64,000 bases of DNA from assembly GCF_002954725.1 (NCBI RefSeq), contig NZ_MSCQ01000001.1:883604-947603 (forward strand). Reading direction: 5' to 3'. Position 1 is the first letter of the stretch; each line of letters begins with the position of its first letter. Positions 47,529 to 56,042 of the stretch are shown piece after piece. Source of the stretch: Photobacterium phosphoreum (lineage in GTDB: Bacteria > Pseudomonadota > Gammaproteobacteria > Enterobacterales > Vibrionaceae). Under the pieces are notes generated by a model, which worked only from the letters and a program-made list of their open reading frames with translations, had not been told where the DNA came from and did no database searches. Made by a program: the position numbers and the translations under genes.

Positions 47529-48238
47529 TATAGTTCTACCTCAGCGGCTGCGATGATATGTACATCATGGCCTTCTGCCAATTTAGGCAATTTAACATTT
47601 GTCACTTTCCAACCGCGATGGATCAGAGTGCCATTAAAAGGTGCTTCACCTACTACGTTACCTGTTAGGCGTACTTCAGAGGCATTAAACCCTTGGGGTA
47701 GGGTAATACGTGATTCTTCTTCTTCAGCGCGAACAGGTGCGAAAGTAAAGTACTCATTAAGTACCTTTTGACCGCCTTCATGAATAACACGAGCGGCAGC
47801 ACCGATATCAGCATCTGCAAAGCCTTTAAGATCTTCTTGCATAAAATCAATAAAGCGTGCGTCTTGTTGTAAAAGTGACAGTAGTTGTAAAGCTGAATCT
47901 GGTGTTGATGTTTTTAGTTTAGGTTCAACTTCGACTTCAACGATTCTTTCAACAATTTTTTCTACTTCAACAATTTTTTCAACAGGCTTCTCAACAATCT
48001 TTTCTACGATTATTTCGACGGGTTTTTCAATCTCAACGATTTTCTCTACTTCAATCTCTTTTTCAACAATTTTTTCGATCTCAACAGGTTTACCTTTTTT
48101 CGTTAGATACATTAACAAAAAGATCACTGCTAATGCGCCTAAGATTGCGTGCCCCATGTCGATACTCGTTGGCATCGCCGACAAATCTACGTGCATCGCT
48201 GATAATTCAGTGAGCATATTGGAAAAATCAAAAGCCAT
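47528..48238 (-). CDS. DUF2760 membrane-anchored protein with a charged repeat spacer
   Basis: 236 aa. One membrane helix (about 29-46, HAILGALAVIFLLMYLT) is followed by a low-complexity spacer (51-105) built of Glu/Val/Ile/Lys units such as VEKIVEIEKPVE, then a compact domain (112-236) that matches DUF2760 as I know it (LLSLLQQDARFIDFMQEDL, AARVIHEGG, ending VHIIAAAEVEL). The spacer may form a long rod or coiled coil holding the domain away from the membrane on the cytoplasmic side. It is the first gene of a three-gene operon with two Hsp70s, suggesting that it recruits them to the membrane or is their dedicated partner. Confidence 0.85.
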   Translation of the reverse strand: MAFDFSNMLTELSAMHVDLSAMPTSIDMGHAILGALAVIFLLMYLTKKGKPVEIEKIVEKEIEVEKIVEIEKPVEIIVEKIVEKPVEKIVEVEKIVERIVEVEVEPKLKTSTPDSALQLLSLLQQDARFIDFMQEDLKGFADADIGAAARVIHEGGQKVLNEYFTFAPVRAEEEESRITLPQGFNASEVRLTGNVVGEAPFNGTLIHRGWKVTNVKLPKLAEGHDVHIIAAAEVEL

Positions 48239-48672
48239 ATTTGTTTACTCTTAGCGGTTAAAGGTCGATTCGTGAAACGTTCTGTTAGAATCAGCTTCAA
48301 ATAATTGCATGAATATTAGCATAGACCTTTTACAAAGGTGTTATCTATACAAGGTTTTATCTTCTAAAATCTCGAATAAAAGGTCTCTTCGCTTAAATTA
48401 CAGTCAAAATATTAAGTTAAATACAATGAAATTCTGCGTAATTTTTAACTGAAAATATTGTTGTTTTTATATATGGAGGCTGATGAAAACAATTTCAAGC
48501 TAACTGTTTGTATTAAAAGATCAACCTAGATTAAATTGTGATAGATAACAGAAGAGCTGAAACTTTACTTGAAATTTGTTGTTCAGTGATGGTTCAATAC
48601 GGCAATTGGCAGTGAGTTGCCTAAACTACTAGAGAGACTAGTGGTTTATTTCTTTATAAAATAGGTCAAGAT
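48239..48672. promoter_or_regulatory. Divergent promoter region of the DUF2760 operon and yajD
   Basis: 434 bp without genes. It must contain promoters in both directions. I looked for a sigma-32 heat-shock promoter before the DUF2760 gene and did not find a convincing one. Confidence 0.35.
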
Positions 48673-49026
48673 ATGTCGTCTGATTATACTGGCAGCAGTG
48701 CCGCTTATGCTCGACAAGAAGCGGGCTACCGTGAAAAAGCATTAAAAATTTATCCTTGGGTATGTGGGCGTTGTTCGCGTGAGTTTGTTTATTCAAATCT
48801 GCGTGAGCTAACGGTTCACCACGTCGATCACGACCATACTAATAACCCTCAAGATGGTAGCAACTGGGAGTTATTATGCTTATTTTGTCATGATCATGAA
48901 CACGAGAAATACACCGATGCAGATAATGGTCAGGGCAGTGTGATTCGTGCCGGTGAAGATGATCACCAAGCCGCGACATTTAATCCGTTTGCTGATCTTA
49001 AAGCGATGATGGCGAAGAAGAAATAA
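48673..49026 (+). CDS. yajD: HNH nuclease family protein YajD
   Basis: 117 aa, closely similar to E. coli YajD (115 aa). The core YREKALKIYPWVCGRCSREF contains the first zinc CxxC, ELTVHHVDHDHTNN is the HNH histidine strand, and LLCLFCHDHEHEKY the second CxxC with the final His. Such zinc-stabilised HNH domains cut DNA, but YajD's role in the cell is not established. It ends NPFADLKAMMAKKK like the E. coli protein. It is monocistronic and followed by a terminator. Confidence 0.95.
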   Translation: MSSDYTGSSAAYARQEAGYREKALKIYPWVCGRCSREFVYSNLRELTVHHVDHDHTNNPQDGSNWELLCLFCHDHEHEKYTDADNGQGSVIRAGEDDHQAATFNPFADLKAMMAKKK

Positions 49027-49076
49027 CGTGATTGTTGTGAGACATTATTATTGCTGTTGTTGATAATAGTGGTAAT

Positions 49077-49137
49077 AAAAAGCCAGCATATCCATATGAA
49101 TCGTTTTTAGAATCGATCTCTGGATGCTGGCTTTTTT
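49077..49137. terminator. Bidirectional terminator between yajD and the M50 gene
   Basis: AAAAAGCCAGCAT (49077-49089) pairs with ATGCTGGCTTTTTT (49124-49137); an inner GATTC/GAATC stem is possible. Confidence 0.88.
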
Positions 49138-49164
49138 AGGGCTTAGTTTCTCTGTTTTTTACGA

Positions 49165-50259
49165 TTACGTGCCTAAAATTTGTAGCGGTAGGCTAAGTAA
49201 ACTGTCACCTAAGCTAGCAAAATAAGCAATAATACCGATGAAGGCGGCAACTAGGCTGACATACCATACGGTAGAGAAAATTTGACCGTAGCGATCTAAA
49301 GGCAATAGATGGCTTTGATGACGTTGTCGCCATTCAAAGATGATTTCTAAACTACCCATAATCAGTAGAAAACCAAATAAGGTCAGTCCTAAACGGTAGC
49401 TTAAAATTACGCCAGCAACTGCCGCCAATGCACAAGCAATAATGCCAATTTTACTGTTCATCGAAAAACTAATGCTTTTTAGAACATGACCACCATCAAG
49501 CGGTAGAATCGGCAATAAATTAAACAGATTTAACAGTGCATTAAAGACCGCTAAGCCTGCAAAGAACATTTCCCCTGTGATCCAATAAGCAATCATGCAC
49601 GCTAATGACATGATTAAACCAAAAGCTGGCCCCATGATTGAAATCACCACATCTTGCCAGCGAGTGTTAATTTTTTCATCGCTTAATGCTAATCCGCCAA
49701 AGAAGGGGATTAAGTAAATACCTTTGGTTTTCATGCCAAAATATTTCATGGCGCGAATATGGCCGTATTCATGGAACACTAAACAAGCCAGTAAAGCCAA
49801 TGCAAATTGAATCGAAAATAACCATGAATAAGCGGCTAGACTTGCTGACGCGAGCACGACTTTAATTAATTTAGCACTTTTGAGTGCTTTCATGCCCAAT
49901 GATGCTAGGCCAATCAAGCTGAATCTTTTTTCTGGTGTTATCGGTTGTTGTGGTTGTTGGCGTTCAATGTCTTTGTCATTTCGCTCACCTTGCGCCACCA
50001 TTTGCTGATCAGCACTGACTTGATAATGGATCAGAAACGGCTGCCAACTCAGGGTGCCATTGAGTTGGCATTGAATGGTTTGTTCATTATTTGAAAGTTC
50101 AAATTGGTGCGTAAATTGATTTGTATCGGTTGGTGCTGCGGCAATTTGCGAGACTAGCGTGTTATCCCAAAATAATTGTTGCCATCCAGCCATTGAGCCT
50201 TCAAGTCGCAACGGCTTACCTAAAAAATCGATAGCCAATAGTTCCAATGCATTATCCAT
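49165..50259 (-). CDS. Site-2 protease family (M50) membrane metallopeptidase
   Basis: 364 aa. The first 110 residues are a soluble domain. The membrane part has the zinc motif HEYGH (163-167) within a helix and the second ligand in NLLPILPLDGGHVL (Asp255), which is the site-2 protease arrangement. Site-2 proteases cut substrates inside the membrane. No PDZ domain is visible, so it is unlike RseP. It is 79 bp downstream of sypR on the same strand but is probably not part of the polysaccharide pathway. Substrate unknown. Confidence 0.88.
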   Translation of the reverse strand: MDNALELLAIDFLGKPLRLEGSMAGWQQLFWDNTLVSQIAAAPTDTNQFTHQFELSNNEQTIQCQLNGTLSWQPFLIHYQVSADQQMVAQGERNDKDIERQQPQQPITPEKRFSLIGLASLGMKALKSAKLIKVVLASASLAAYSWLFSIQFALALLACLVFHEYGHIRAMKYFGMKTKGIYLIPFFGGLALSDEKINTRWQDVVISIMGPAFGLIMSLACMIAYWITGEMFFAGLAVFNALLNLFNLLPILPLDGGHVLKSISFSMNSKIGIIACALAAVAGVILSYRLGLTLFGFLLIMGSLEIIFEWRQRHQSHLLPLDRYGQIFSTVWYVSLVAAFIGIIAYFASLGDSLLSLPLQILGT

Positions 50260-50338
50260 AGAGTAAAGAAAGATAGTGGGATTATACGGAAAAATAATTA
50301 TTGGACGAGCTTATGTTACGGGTTGTTACATATTCTCG

Positions 50339-51025
50339 TTATTGCCCTTGGCTTGAAAACACAACTTTTATGGTTACGACGAGAATATAGATATCGGTTT
50401 TTAACCAGCTTGAGAATGAGTTAAGTGATAGCGCATAGCTATGATCAAAGCCGACTTTTGAGCGTACGTCATCAATACACGTATCATATCCTTGATTTAT
50501 TTGGGCTAAGCCTGTAATACCGGGCAATACCCCATAAGTGCGTTCGCTAAAATAGGGAATTTCATTTTCTAATTGTTGATAAAAGGAAGGTCTTTCTGGA
50601 CGAGGTCCGACTAAAGACATATCACCACGCAGTACATTGAACAGTTGTGGTAATTCATCAATACGTGTACGGCGTAAAAAGCGACCAACTGTCGTGATGC
50701 GTTGATCTTCTTTGCTGGCAAGAATAGCGCCAGTATGGGCTTCTGCGTCATTTTGCATACTTCTGAATTTTATCATTTCAAAAATATGAATTTTATCAGG
50801 TGTTGATTTACCAACCCGTAATTGACGATAAAAAACATCACCTTTGGAATCGAGCTTAATGGCACAAGCTATTAACGGAAAGAAAGGTAATACAATAATT
50901 AACATAATCAATGTAAGGCTAAGATCAAAACTACGTTTAGCAATCATTACAGAACGATAAATTCGTGTACCTTTTGTTTTACAAGGTGAGCCAAGTAGTG
51001 CCACTTTAATGTTATTGATACACAC
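50339..51025 (-). CDS. sypR: Sugar-1-phosphate transferase, polyprenyl priming enzyme (SypR)
   Basis: 228-aa bacterial sugar transferase (PF02397 type) that links the first sugar phosphate to undecaprenyl phosphate. One re-entrant or membrane helix is present (SLTLIMLIIVLPFFPLIACAIKL). The catalytic region includes DVFYRQLRVG, IFEMIKFRSM, RRTRIDELPQLFNVLRGDMSLVGPRPERP and the PGITGLAQI loop. There is no WcaJ-like N-terminal four-helix domain. The GTG start overlaps the sypQ stop by 14 nt. Last gene in the syp-like cluster, as in V. fischeri. Confidence 0.9.
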   Translation of the reverse strand: MCINNIKVALLGSPCKTKGTRIYRSVMIAKRSFDLSLTLIMLIIVLPFFPLIACAIKLDSKGDVFYRQLRVGKSTPDKIHIFEMIKFRSMQNDAEAHTGAILASKEDQRITTVGRFLRRTRIDELPQLFNVLRGDMSLVGPRPERPSFYQQLENEIPYFSERTYGVLPGITGLAQINQGYDTCIDDVRSKVGFDHSYALSLNSFSSWLKTDIYILVVTIKVVFSSQGQ

Positions 51026-52196
51026 GATTTAATAATCCCATTAATTTACGGAAAAGATAGTTTATTCCACCAATAAAATTAGCAGTATGTCCGGTAATAA
51101 GATAAGCCACTATTTGGAAAATCTTATGTGAACATATACGAGGAAGTATGACACCGAGAATGCCTACAACATAGCCAACTGTTTGACAAATAAAAGTAAA
51201 GAGAAAGAACGGAGAGTTTATTAATAACCATGATCCAATATAAGCCATTAGCATAAAATAGGGCATGGTAATACGTAATCCTTTACCAGAAAGGAAGGTA
51301 AAAGCGGTACCTTTATATTTAGGATTAAATAAACTAAATAAGCGAATGAGTTGTTGAAAATTGCCGGCGGAAATACGTAAACGGCGAGAGAAATCATCTC
51401 TTCTATCAACATAATCAAGTTCAACAGCGCAAATAGTTGGGTCATAAATAGCGTGATAGCCTTGCTCAACAATACTCATTGGCAAAATGAAATCATCGTT
51501 AATAGTATCTTTATCTAACGGTACGAATAGTGCGCTTCTAAACAGATAAAATGCGCCATGTGCACCTAAACTGTTACCAAATGTAGCTTCTTGCTGCTTA
51601 ATCTTTGTTTGGTAGTCCCAATATTGCCTTTCACCGAAAGAGCTTGGGGTTAGTAATCGATAAGTTGCGTTTACTACGCCTATTTTGCTATTTTCAAAGT
51701 GTTTCGCTGCAATTAATAACGCATCATAGGAAATTAATGCAGAGACATCACTGAGTGCAATAATATCACTATCGTATTGAGGGATAAACTGATTGAGGAT
51801 GGCGACTTTGCCTTGATTTTTGTGCTGCGATAAAATTTCTATATGCGTATCTGAACATAAGGCTTCTTGAATAGTATTATTCGCAATTTCCACAGTGTTG
51901 TCACTGCAACCATCACAGGCAATAATGACTTTTAGTTTATCGGTAGGATAATCAAGGTAGGAGATATTACGTATTTTTTCAGCAATCCATCGTGCTTCGT
52001 TATAAGCAGGAATAATAATGGTTATTGTTGGTAAAATACAATCTTGGCTATTTTTGGCAAAATTTCTAGGTGTTGGGGATACTGTACGTTGGGGATGACG
52101 TTTAGCGTACCAATTTAACAACATTGGATAAAGTACATGATGATAAATGACAGCAAAGAGGCTAAACGATGTCATTATAGAGAGAAAGATGATCAT
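51012..52196 (-). CDS. sypQ: Glycosyltransferase family 2 (SypQ)
   Basis: 394 aa. A GT2 (GT-A fold) domain with TIIIPAYNEARWIAEKI, the ACDGCSDNTVE nucleotide-sugar loop, the ALSDVSALI metal-binding site, and a DDFILPMSI acceptor region followed by the RRDDFSRRLR (Q/RxxRW-like) segment. A membrane helix precedes it, and two or three follow near the end (about 300-360), as in processive synthases. Position and family match V. fischeri SypQ. It overlaps sypP by 4 nt. Confidence 0.88.
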   Translation of the reverse strand: MIIFLSIMTSFSLFAVIYHHVLYPMLLNWYAKRHPQRTVSPTPRNFAKNSQDCILPTITIIIPAYNEARWIAEKIRNISYLDYPTDKLKVIIACDGCSDNTVEIANNTIQEALCSDTHIEILSQHKNQGKVAILNQFIPQYDSDIIALSDVSALISYDALLIAAKHFENSKIGVVNATYRLLTPSSFGERQYWDYQTKIKQQEATFGNSLGAHGAFYLFRSALFVPLDKDTINDDFILPMSIVEQGYHAIYDPTICAVELDYVDRRDDFSRRLRISAGNFQQLIRLFSLFNPKYKGTAFTFLSGKGLRITMPYFMLMAYIGSWLLINSPFFLFTFICQTVGYVVGILGVILPRICSHKIFQIVAYLITGHTANFIGGINYLFRKLMGLLNRVYQ

Positions 52197-53281
52197 AGGT
52201 TTTCTCCTGAAAAGTAAAGTTGTTCATAAGCTTTTGTCATCGTTTGAGCATGGTTATGTGTCAGAATAAATTCCCGCGCATCATAACTAATAGTATGGTG
52301 TGGCATTGATTGAATAGCAGCAGATAAAGTGACTGCAGTATTATTATCAACCAAAAGACTATCAGTACTTAATGTTTCACTTACTCCCCCGACATCATTG
52401 GCAATACAGGGTATACCGCAAGCTTGTGCTTCAAGTGTTGATAGCGGAAAACCTTCGTTATCAGAGGGAAGGCAAAATAGATCAAGTGCTTGATAAAAAG
52501 TAGGCATATCATCAATGTGGCCTAAAAAGTGTACTCGACTATCTAGTTTATATCGGTGCACTAATTGCTGTAATTCTTCGAATTTTGAGCCTGATCCTGC
52601 GAGTAATAAATGAAATGAAGCAGGTAATAATTGCAAGGCTTCTATTAGGTGTTGTTGTCCTTTAACCGTTTCAAAGCGTGCAGCATTGCCGATAACGGTT
52701 GCATGGGCAGGGAATGAAAGTTGAAGTTTATCGCGAGCGTGATATTTATTACCAATCGTGAACCTTGACGGATTGATACCATTTTTTATCGTATAAATGG
52801 GGTAGGTTTTAAATATACTACGTACTTTTTTACGAACAAAATCAGCATCAGCAACCACTAGTGGTGTTGATAATTGTAGCGCGATAAATTGTATTAATTG
52901 ATGCTTGTAACTATTCAAGTGCCAAGCGTCATGTTCGGTATGAATATGCTTTATTCGGTTGCTGTTAAATTGAATCGCGCAGCTGGTATAAAGTAAAGGA
53001 CCAATGTGATGAGAATGCACAATATCAGCTTGATAGTCTTTAAAGACTGAGCGTAGTTTTTTTATCGTTGAATATGATATTCCTTGCGGTTTATTTAGGC
53101 TGATAATTTGATGCTTAAATGGAACTAAATGAGCCCAATTATTTACGATGTGCTGTAGTGTGCCTTCCATGCTGCAAACAAAAACGCGATAGCCAGGATC
53201 GCTAAACGACAACATATTCAATACCATTGTTTCCAATCCGCCAGGGGATAAATGTTGTACAACATGAATAATGGTTTTCAT
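52193..53281 (-). CDS. sypP: Glycosyltransferase family 4 (SypP)
   Basis: 362-aa GT-B enzyme. The N-terminal acceptor domain shows HHLSPGGLE-type glycine loop (VQHLSPGGLETMV). The C-terminal GT4 donor domain has GNAARFETVKGQ, LLLAGSGS and the E(x7)E motif in DNEGFPLSTLEAQACGIP. It adds one sugar to the lipid-linked unit. The ATG at 53281 has GGAG 6 nt upstream; a GTG at 53284 is possible. A sigma-54 promoter is predicted just upstream, as reported for sypP of V. fischeri. Confidence 0.88.
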   Translation of the reverse strand: MKTIIHVVQHLSPGGLETMVLNMLSFSDPGYRVFVCSMEGTLQHIVNNWAHLVPFKHQIISLNKPQGISYSTIKKLRSVFKDYQADIVHSHHIGPLLYTSCAIQFNSNRIKHIHTEHDAWHLNSYKHQLIQFIALQLSTPLVVADADFVRKKVRSIFKTYPIYTIKNGINPSRFTIGNKYHARDKLQLSFPAHATVIGNAARFETVKGQQHLIEALQLLPASFHLLLAGSGSKFEELQQLVHRYKLDSRVHFLGHIDDMPTFYQALDLFCLPSDNEGFPLSTLEAQACGIPCIANDVGGVSETLSTDSLLVDNNTAVTLSAAIQSMPHHTISYDAREFILTHNHAQTMTKAYEQLYFSGENL

Positions 53282-53307
53282 CACACACTCCTTATTACGT
53301 ATGGATA

Positions 53308-53326
53308 ATGCATGGATTGTGCCATT
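53308..53326 (-). promoter_or_regulatory. Predicted sigma-54 promoter of sypP
   Basis: The minus strand reads TGGCAC (-24, 53324-53319), 5 nt, then ATGCA (-12, with GC at the invariant place). This is close to the consensus TGGCAC-N5-TTGCA and about 30 bp before the sypP start. Confidence 0.8.
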
Positions 53327-53373
53327 AAAAAAACATTTATATTCAATGGGTTATTTTATTGGTAATGAAATTG

Positions 53374-53385
53374 TCAGAATGAGAA
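53374..53385 (-). promoter_or_regulatory. Candidate SypG-binding enhancer of sypP
   Basis: The minus strand reads TTCTCATTCTGA. This matches the TTCTCANNNTG core reported for SypG-binding elements in V. fischeri. It lies about 50 bp upstream of the -24 box. Confidence 0.6.
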
Positions 53386-53448
53386 TGAATATAATAGGGG
53401 TTTATTATACTTTGAACTAAACGAAGACAGTATTTGAAGATGGCATTG

Positions 53449-54894
53449 CTATTGAGGTTTGTTTATTTTTCCTGGTTGTTTTGGTATACGGCTTAGTATG
53501 GGAATAGTACTCAACATAGCAATTTGATCTTTGCGTCGAATACTGGTGTCACAAATTTCAGCTAGAAATGCTAATCCTGTTCCTAAACCTATCCCCCCAA
53601 TAAATCCGGCAATGAAAAAAAAGTAAGAGGGTAAGTTTGATGGGCTTGTTGGTGTATAAGGACGATCGATAACTTTTATACGTTTTTCTTGTTCAAAAAT
53701 ACCTAATGAACGGGTTAATTTTGCCATCTCGAAACGGTTGACAAGATCATTATATAATTGACGTTTCGAGGCTAAATCGCGTTGTAATTGCGCGAGTTGC
53801 TTTTCGTTTTGACTAAAACTGGCGACTTTAGTTTCTATTTCAGTAATGATGACTTTTAATACGCGAGTTTCTTCTTCTAGAGCATCAACTTTCGCTGTCG
53901 CCTTTTGAAGTTCCTCTAGTTGAGATAATAAAATCGGTGGTGATTTGGATGCATCGTTAACGCTATTACTACTGGCAATATCCCATAGTTGCTCAGTACT
54001 TAATCCTGCTGGTTTTTGTGAAAGCAATCGAGCACGTTCTTTTTGTAATCGCTTTAAATTTCGTAACCGCCCTTGTATCTGACTGTGTTTAGAGGTGTAT
54101 TTCGCTTGTAACAAGGTCAGTTCAGCTCGAATAGTAATGATTTTTTCTTCTAATTTACCGATGACAGGGTTGGTTTTTGATAGCTGTAAATCTATTGAAC
54201 CCAATCGTTTTTTCGCGCCAGCAAGCTCTGCTTGACGCTCATATAAACGCTGTTTGAGTTTTGCTAAACGATCTAAGATAGATATCTGCATTTCTGGGTG
54301 AGTTGTATTTTCTTTGTTTTTGAAATCAACTAATTGATCTTCTGCTATATCAAGTTCCTGACGTCTAAACTCAATGTTTTCAGAGAGGAATTGACTGGAA
54401 TCGGTCATTGAAGAACGTTCAGGAGCCAGTAATTGATCGATAAAATAGTAACTGACGGTTTCTAGTGTTGTTTTCATATTATCAGGGCTGTTTGAACGAT
54501 AATCTATTCGAATGAGATCTTTACCTACCATTCTAACTGTAAGGTTTTTGGATAATTTAGCAATCGCATTATCAATCGCTTGTGGTGACATTGATGTGTG
54601 GGTATGACCAATCTCTTTTGCGACAAGGCCTAAAATGTGGCGACTATGAAGCAGTGTTTGTAGTGCACTAAGACGTTCTTTTAACATTGTAGAAACAGCG
54701 AGATCTTCTAAAAAAGGGTTCATTTTTGCGGTTTCTTGAATCAACATACTGGTATGTGACTCATAATGTTTTGGTGATATTTTAGCAATAATAAGCCCAA
54801 TAAACGGCATGATAATGATCGGAATAACAATCATATAGCGTCGTCGCCATGCAGAGGTCAATATAATAAAAAATCGCTGGCTTAATGAAATCAT
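53449..54894 (-). CDS. sypO: Chain-length determinant (Wzz/GumC-like) protein (SypO)
   Basis: 481 aa. A Wzz domain begins at residue 1: an N-terminal membrane helix (MIVIPIIIMPFIGLIIAKI), a long periplasmic coiled-coil region (about 150-385) and a second helix near the C terminus (LPSYFFFIAGFIGGIGLGTGLAFLAEI), preceded by the Pro-rich RPYTPTSPSNLP. No tyrosine kinase domain follows. It controls glycan length and export. The start is placed at 54894, where ATGA overlaps the sypN stop by 4 nt, in place of an ATG 15 nt upstream. Confidence 0.9.
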   Translation of the reverse strand: MISLSQRFFIILTSAWRRRYMIVIPIIIMPFIGLIIAKISPKHYESHTSMLIQETAKMNPFLEDLAVSTMLKERLSALQTLLHSRHILGLVAKEIGHTHTSMSPQAIDNAIAKLSKNLTVRMVGKDLIRIDYRSNSPDNMKTTLETVSYYFIDQLLAPERSSMTDSSQFLSENIEFRRQELDIAEDQLVDFKNKENTTHPEMQISILDRLAKLKQRLYERQAELAGAKKRLGSIDLQLSKTNPVIGKLEEKIITIRAELTLLQAKYTSKHSQIQGRLRNLKRLQKERARLLSQKPAGLSTEQLWDIASSNSVNDASKSPPILLSQLEELQKATAKVDALEEETRVLKVIITEIETKVASFSQNEKQLAQLQRDLASKRQLYNDLVNRFEMAKLTRSLGIFEQEKRIKVIDRPYTPTSPSNLPSYFFFIAGFIGGIGLGTGLAFLAEICDTSIRRKDQIAMLSTIPILSRIPKQPGKINKPQ

Positions 54895-56042
54895 AGCGCA
54901 TCTAGCCATTGTTCAAGTTGTTGTGCTTTTACATCCCATGTTTGTTGCTTACTTAATGCAATTTGTTGTAAACGTTTACTTGTTTCAATAGTGTCTATTG
55001 TTTGAGTATTATGCCAAGACGTTTTTATGGATTGCAGGATCATACTAAACTCTGTTGCGTTTCGAGCAATATCAACCACTGATTTATAAGGAAGAACTGC
55101 GGGAAAGGAGGTACTGATTATTGGTGTGCCAGTGGCTAAATATTCTAATAATTTTAATGGATTACATGATTTTATTTGAGCATTATTAATAAAAGGTAAC
55201 AGGCTTACTTGCCAGTGCTGACTATATTGTGGCAACGAAGAGTGTGGTTTTTCACCTAACAGATAAAGGTTATTATGATTTAGCAATGGGGAATTGCTAA
55301 ATGTGTTTTTCCCGATGAAAACAAAATTCCAATCAGGATTATTAGCAATAATGTTATTTAATAAATCATAATCGAGCCAATGCGATAAGCTGCCATAAAA
55401 TCCAGCAATAGGACGAGCATTATTAGGCAGATCATAAGCACGAGAAACTGGGTGGTTAAATAGTTTAAAATCAACACCGTGAGGTAAATATTGTGTCTTT
55501 TTTTTAGGGAATTTATTATATAACACCATACTTGCAGTGAGTATCAGATTAGCTTTAGCAACCAAGGTAATTTCATGCTGAGTCACGGTTGTATGGTCGA
55601 CTCCTGTTAATGCATTAAAATCATCGCCACAATAATATATAACGCCATATTCACCGAGCGCTCCACAAAGATCTGCCACTGTCGGCAATGATGCCCATAA
55701 AATCGGTTGATATAATTGTGTTTGCTTTAAGATAGGAATTAATTGGTAACAAATGAGCTTTTTAGCTATCCAGCGGGCAAATTTACTTTTAGGTGCTGGA
55801 ATTGTTTTTAGAGTGATAGTTTGAAAAGGTGCAGTGGGCGAAGAAGATACTGCCTGTGTTTTCGGTTGCGTGAGTTTGTCATAAACCCGTTTGATATCGT
55901 GCAAGGTAAATTGTGGCTTACGCAAGCCAATAGAATTAACCCAAATAATTTTTCGGTTGGGCGCAAGGTGTTTGATCAAGTGCTGAGTGCTTGACGGTAA
56001 TTGCCCCCAATCTTCAGCAAAAACAATGAGATCATGTTTCAT
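54891..56042 (-). CDS. sypN: Glycosyltransferase (SypN)
   Basis: 383 aa. A GT-B-like glycosyltransferase with weak similarity to family 1/4 enzymes: N-terminal LIVFAEDWGQLPSSTQHLIK, GFYGSLSHWLDYDLL at the start of the donor domain, NWNFVFIGKNTF and the donor motif CNPLKLLEYLATGTPIIST. There are no membrane segments. It overlaps sypM by 4 nt, and the next gene sypO starts within its stop. Identification as SypN rests on position. Confidence 0.82.
   Translation of the reverse strand: MKHDLIVFAEDWGQLPSSTQHLIKHLAPNRKIIWVNSIGLRKPQFTLHDIKRVYDKLTQPKTQAVSSSPTAPFQTITLKTIPAPKSKFARWIAKKLICYQLIPILKQTQLYQPILWASLPTVADLCGALGEYGVIYYCGDDFNALTGVDHTTVTQHEITLVAKANLILTASMVLYNKFPKKKTQYLPHGVDFKLFNHPVSRAYDLPNNARPIAGFYGSLSHWLDYDLLNNIIANNPDWNFVFIGKNTFSNSPLLNHNNLYLLGEKPHSSLPQYSQHWQVSLLPFINNAQIKSCNPLKLLEYLATGTPIISTSFPAVLPYKSVVDIARNATEFSMILQSIKTSWHNTQTIDTIETSKRLQQIALSKQQTWDVKAQQLEQWLDAL

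Noticed and set aside
42661-48238. Canonical dnaK-dnaJ-grpE locus
   Set aside because: Neither Hsp70 has DnaK's domain layout or C terminus, and no dnaJ or grpE is adjacent.
48239-48500. Sigma-32 heat-shock promoter for the Hsp70 operon
   Set aside because: No convincing CTTGAA / CCCCAT pair was found by eye on the minus strand.
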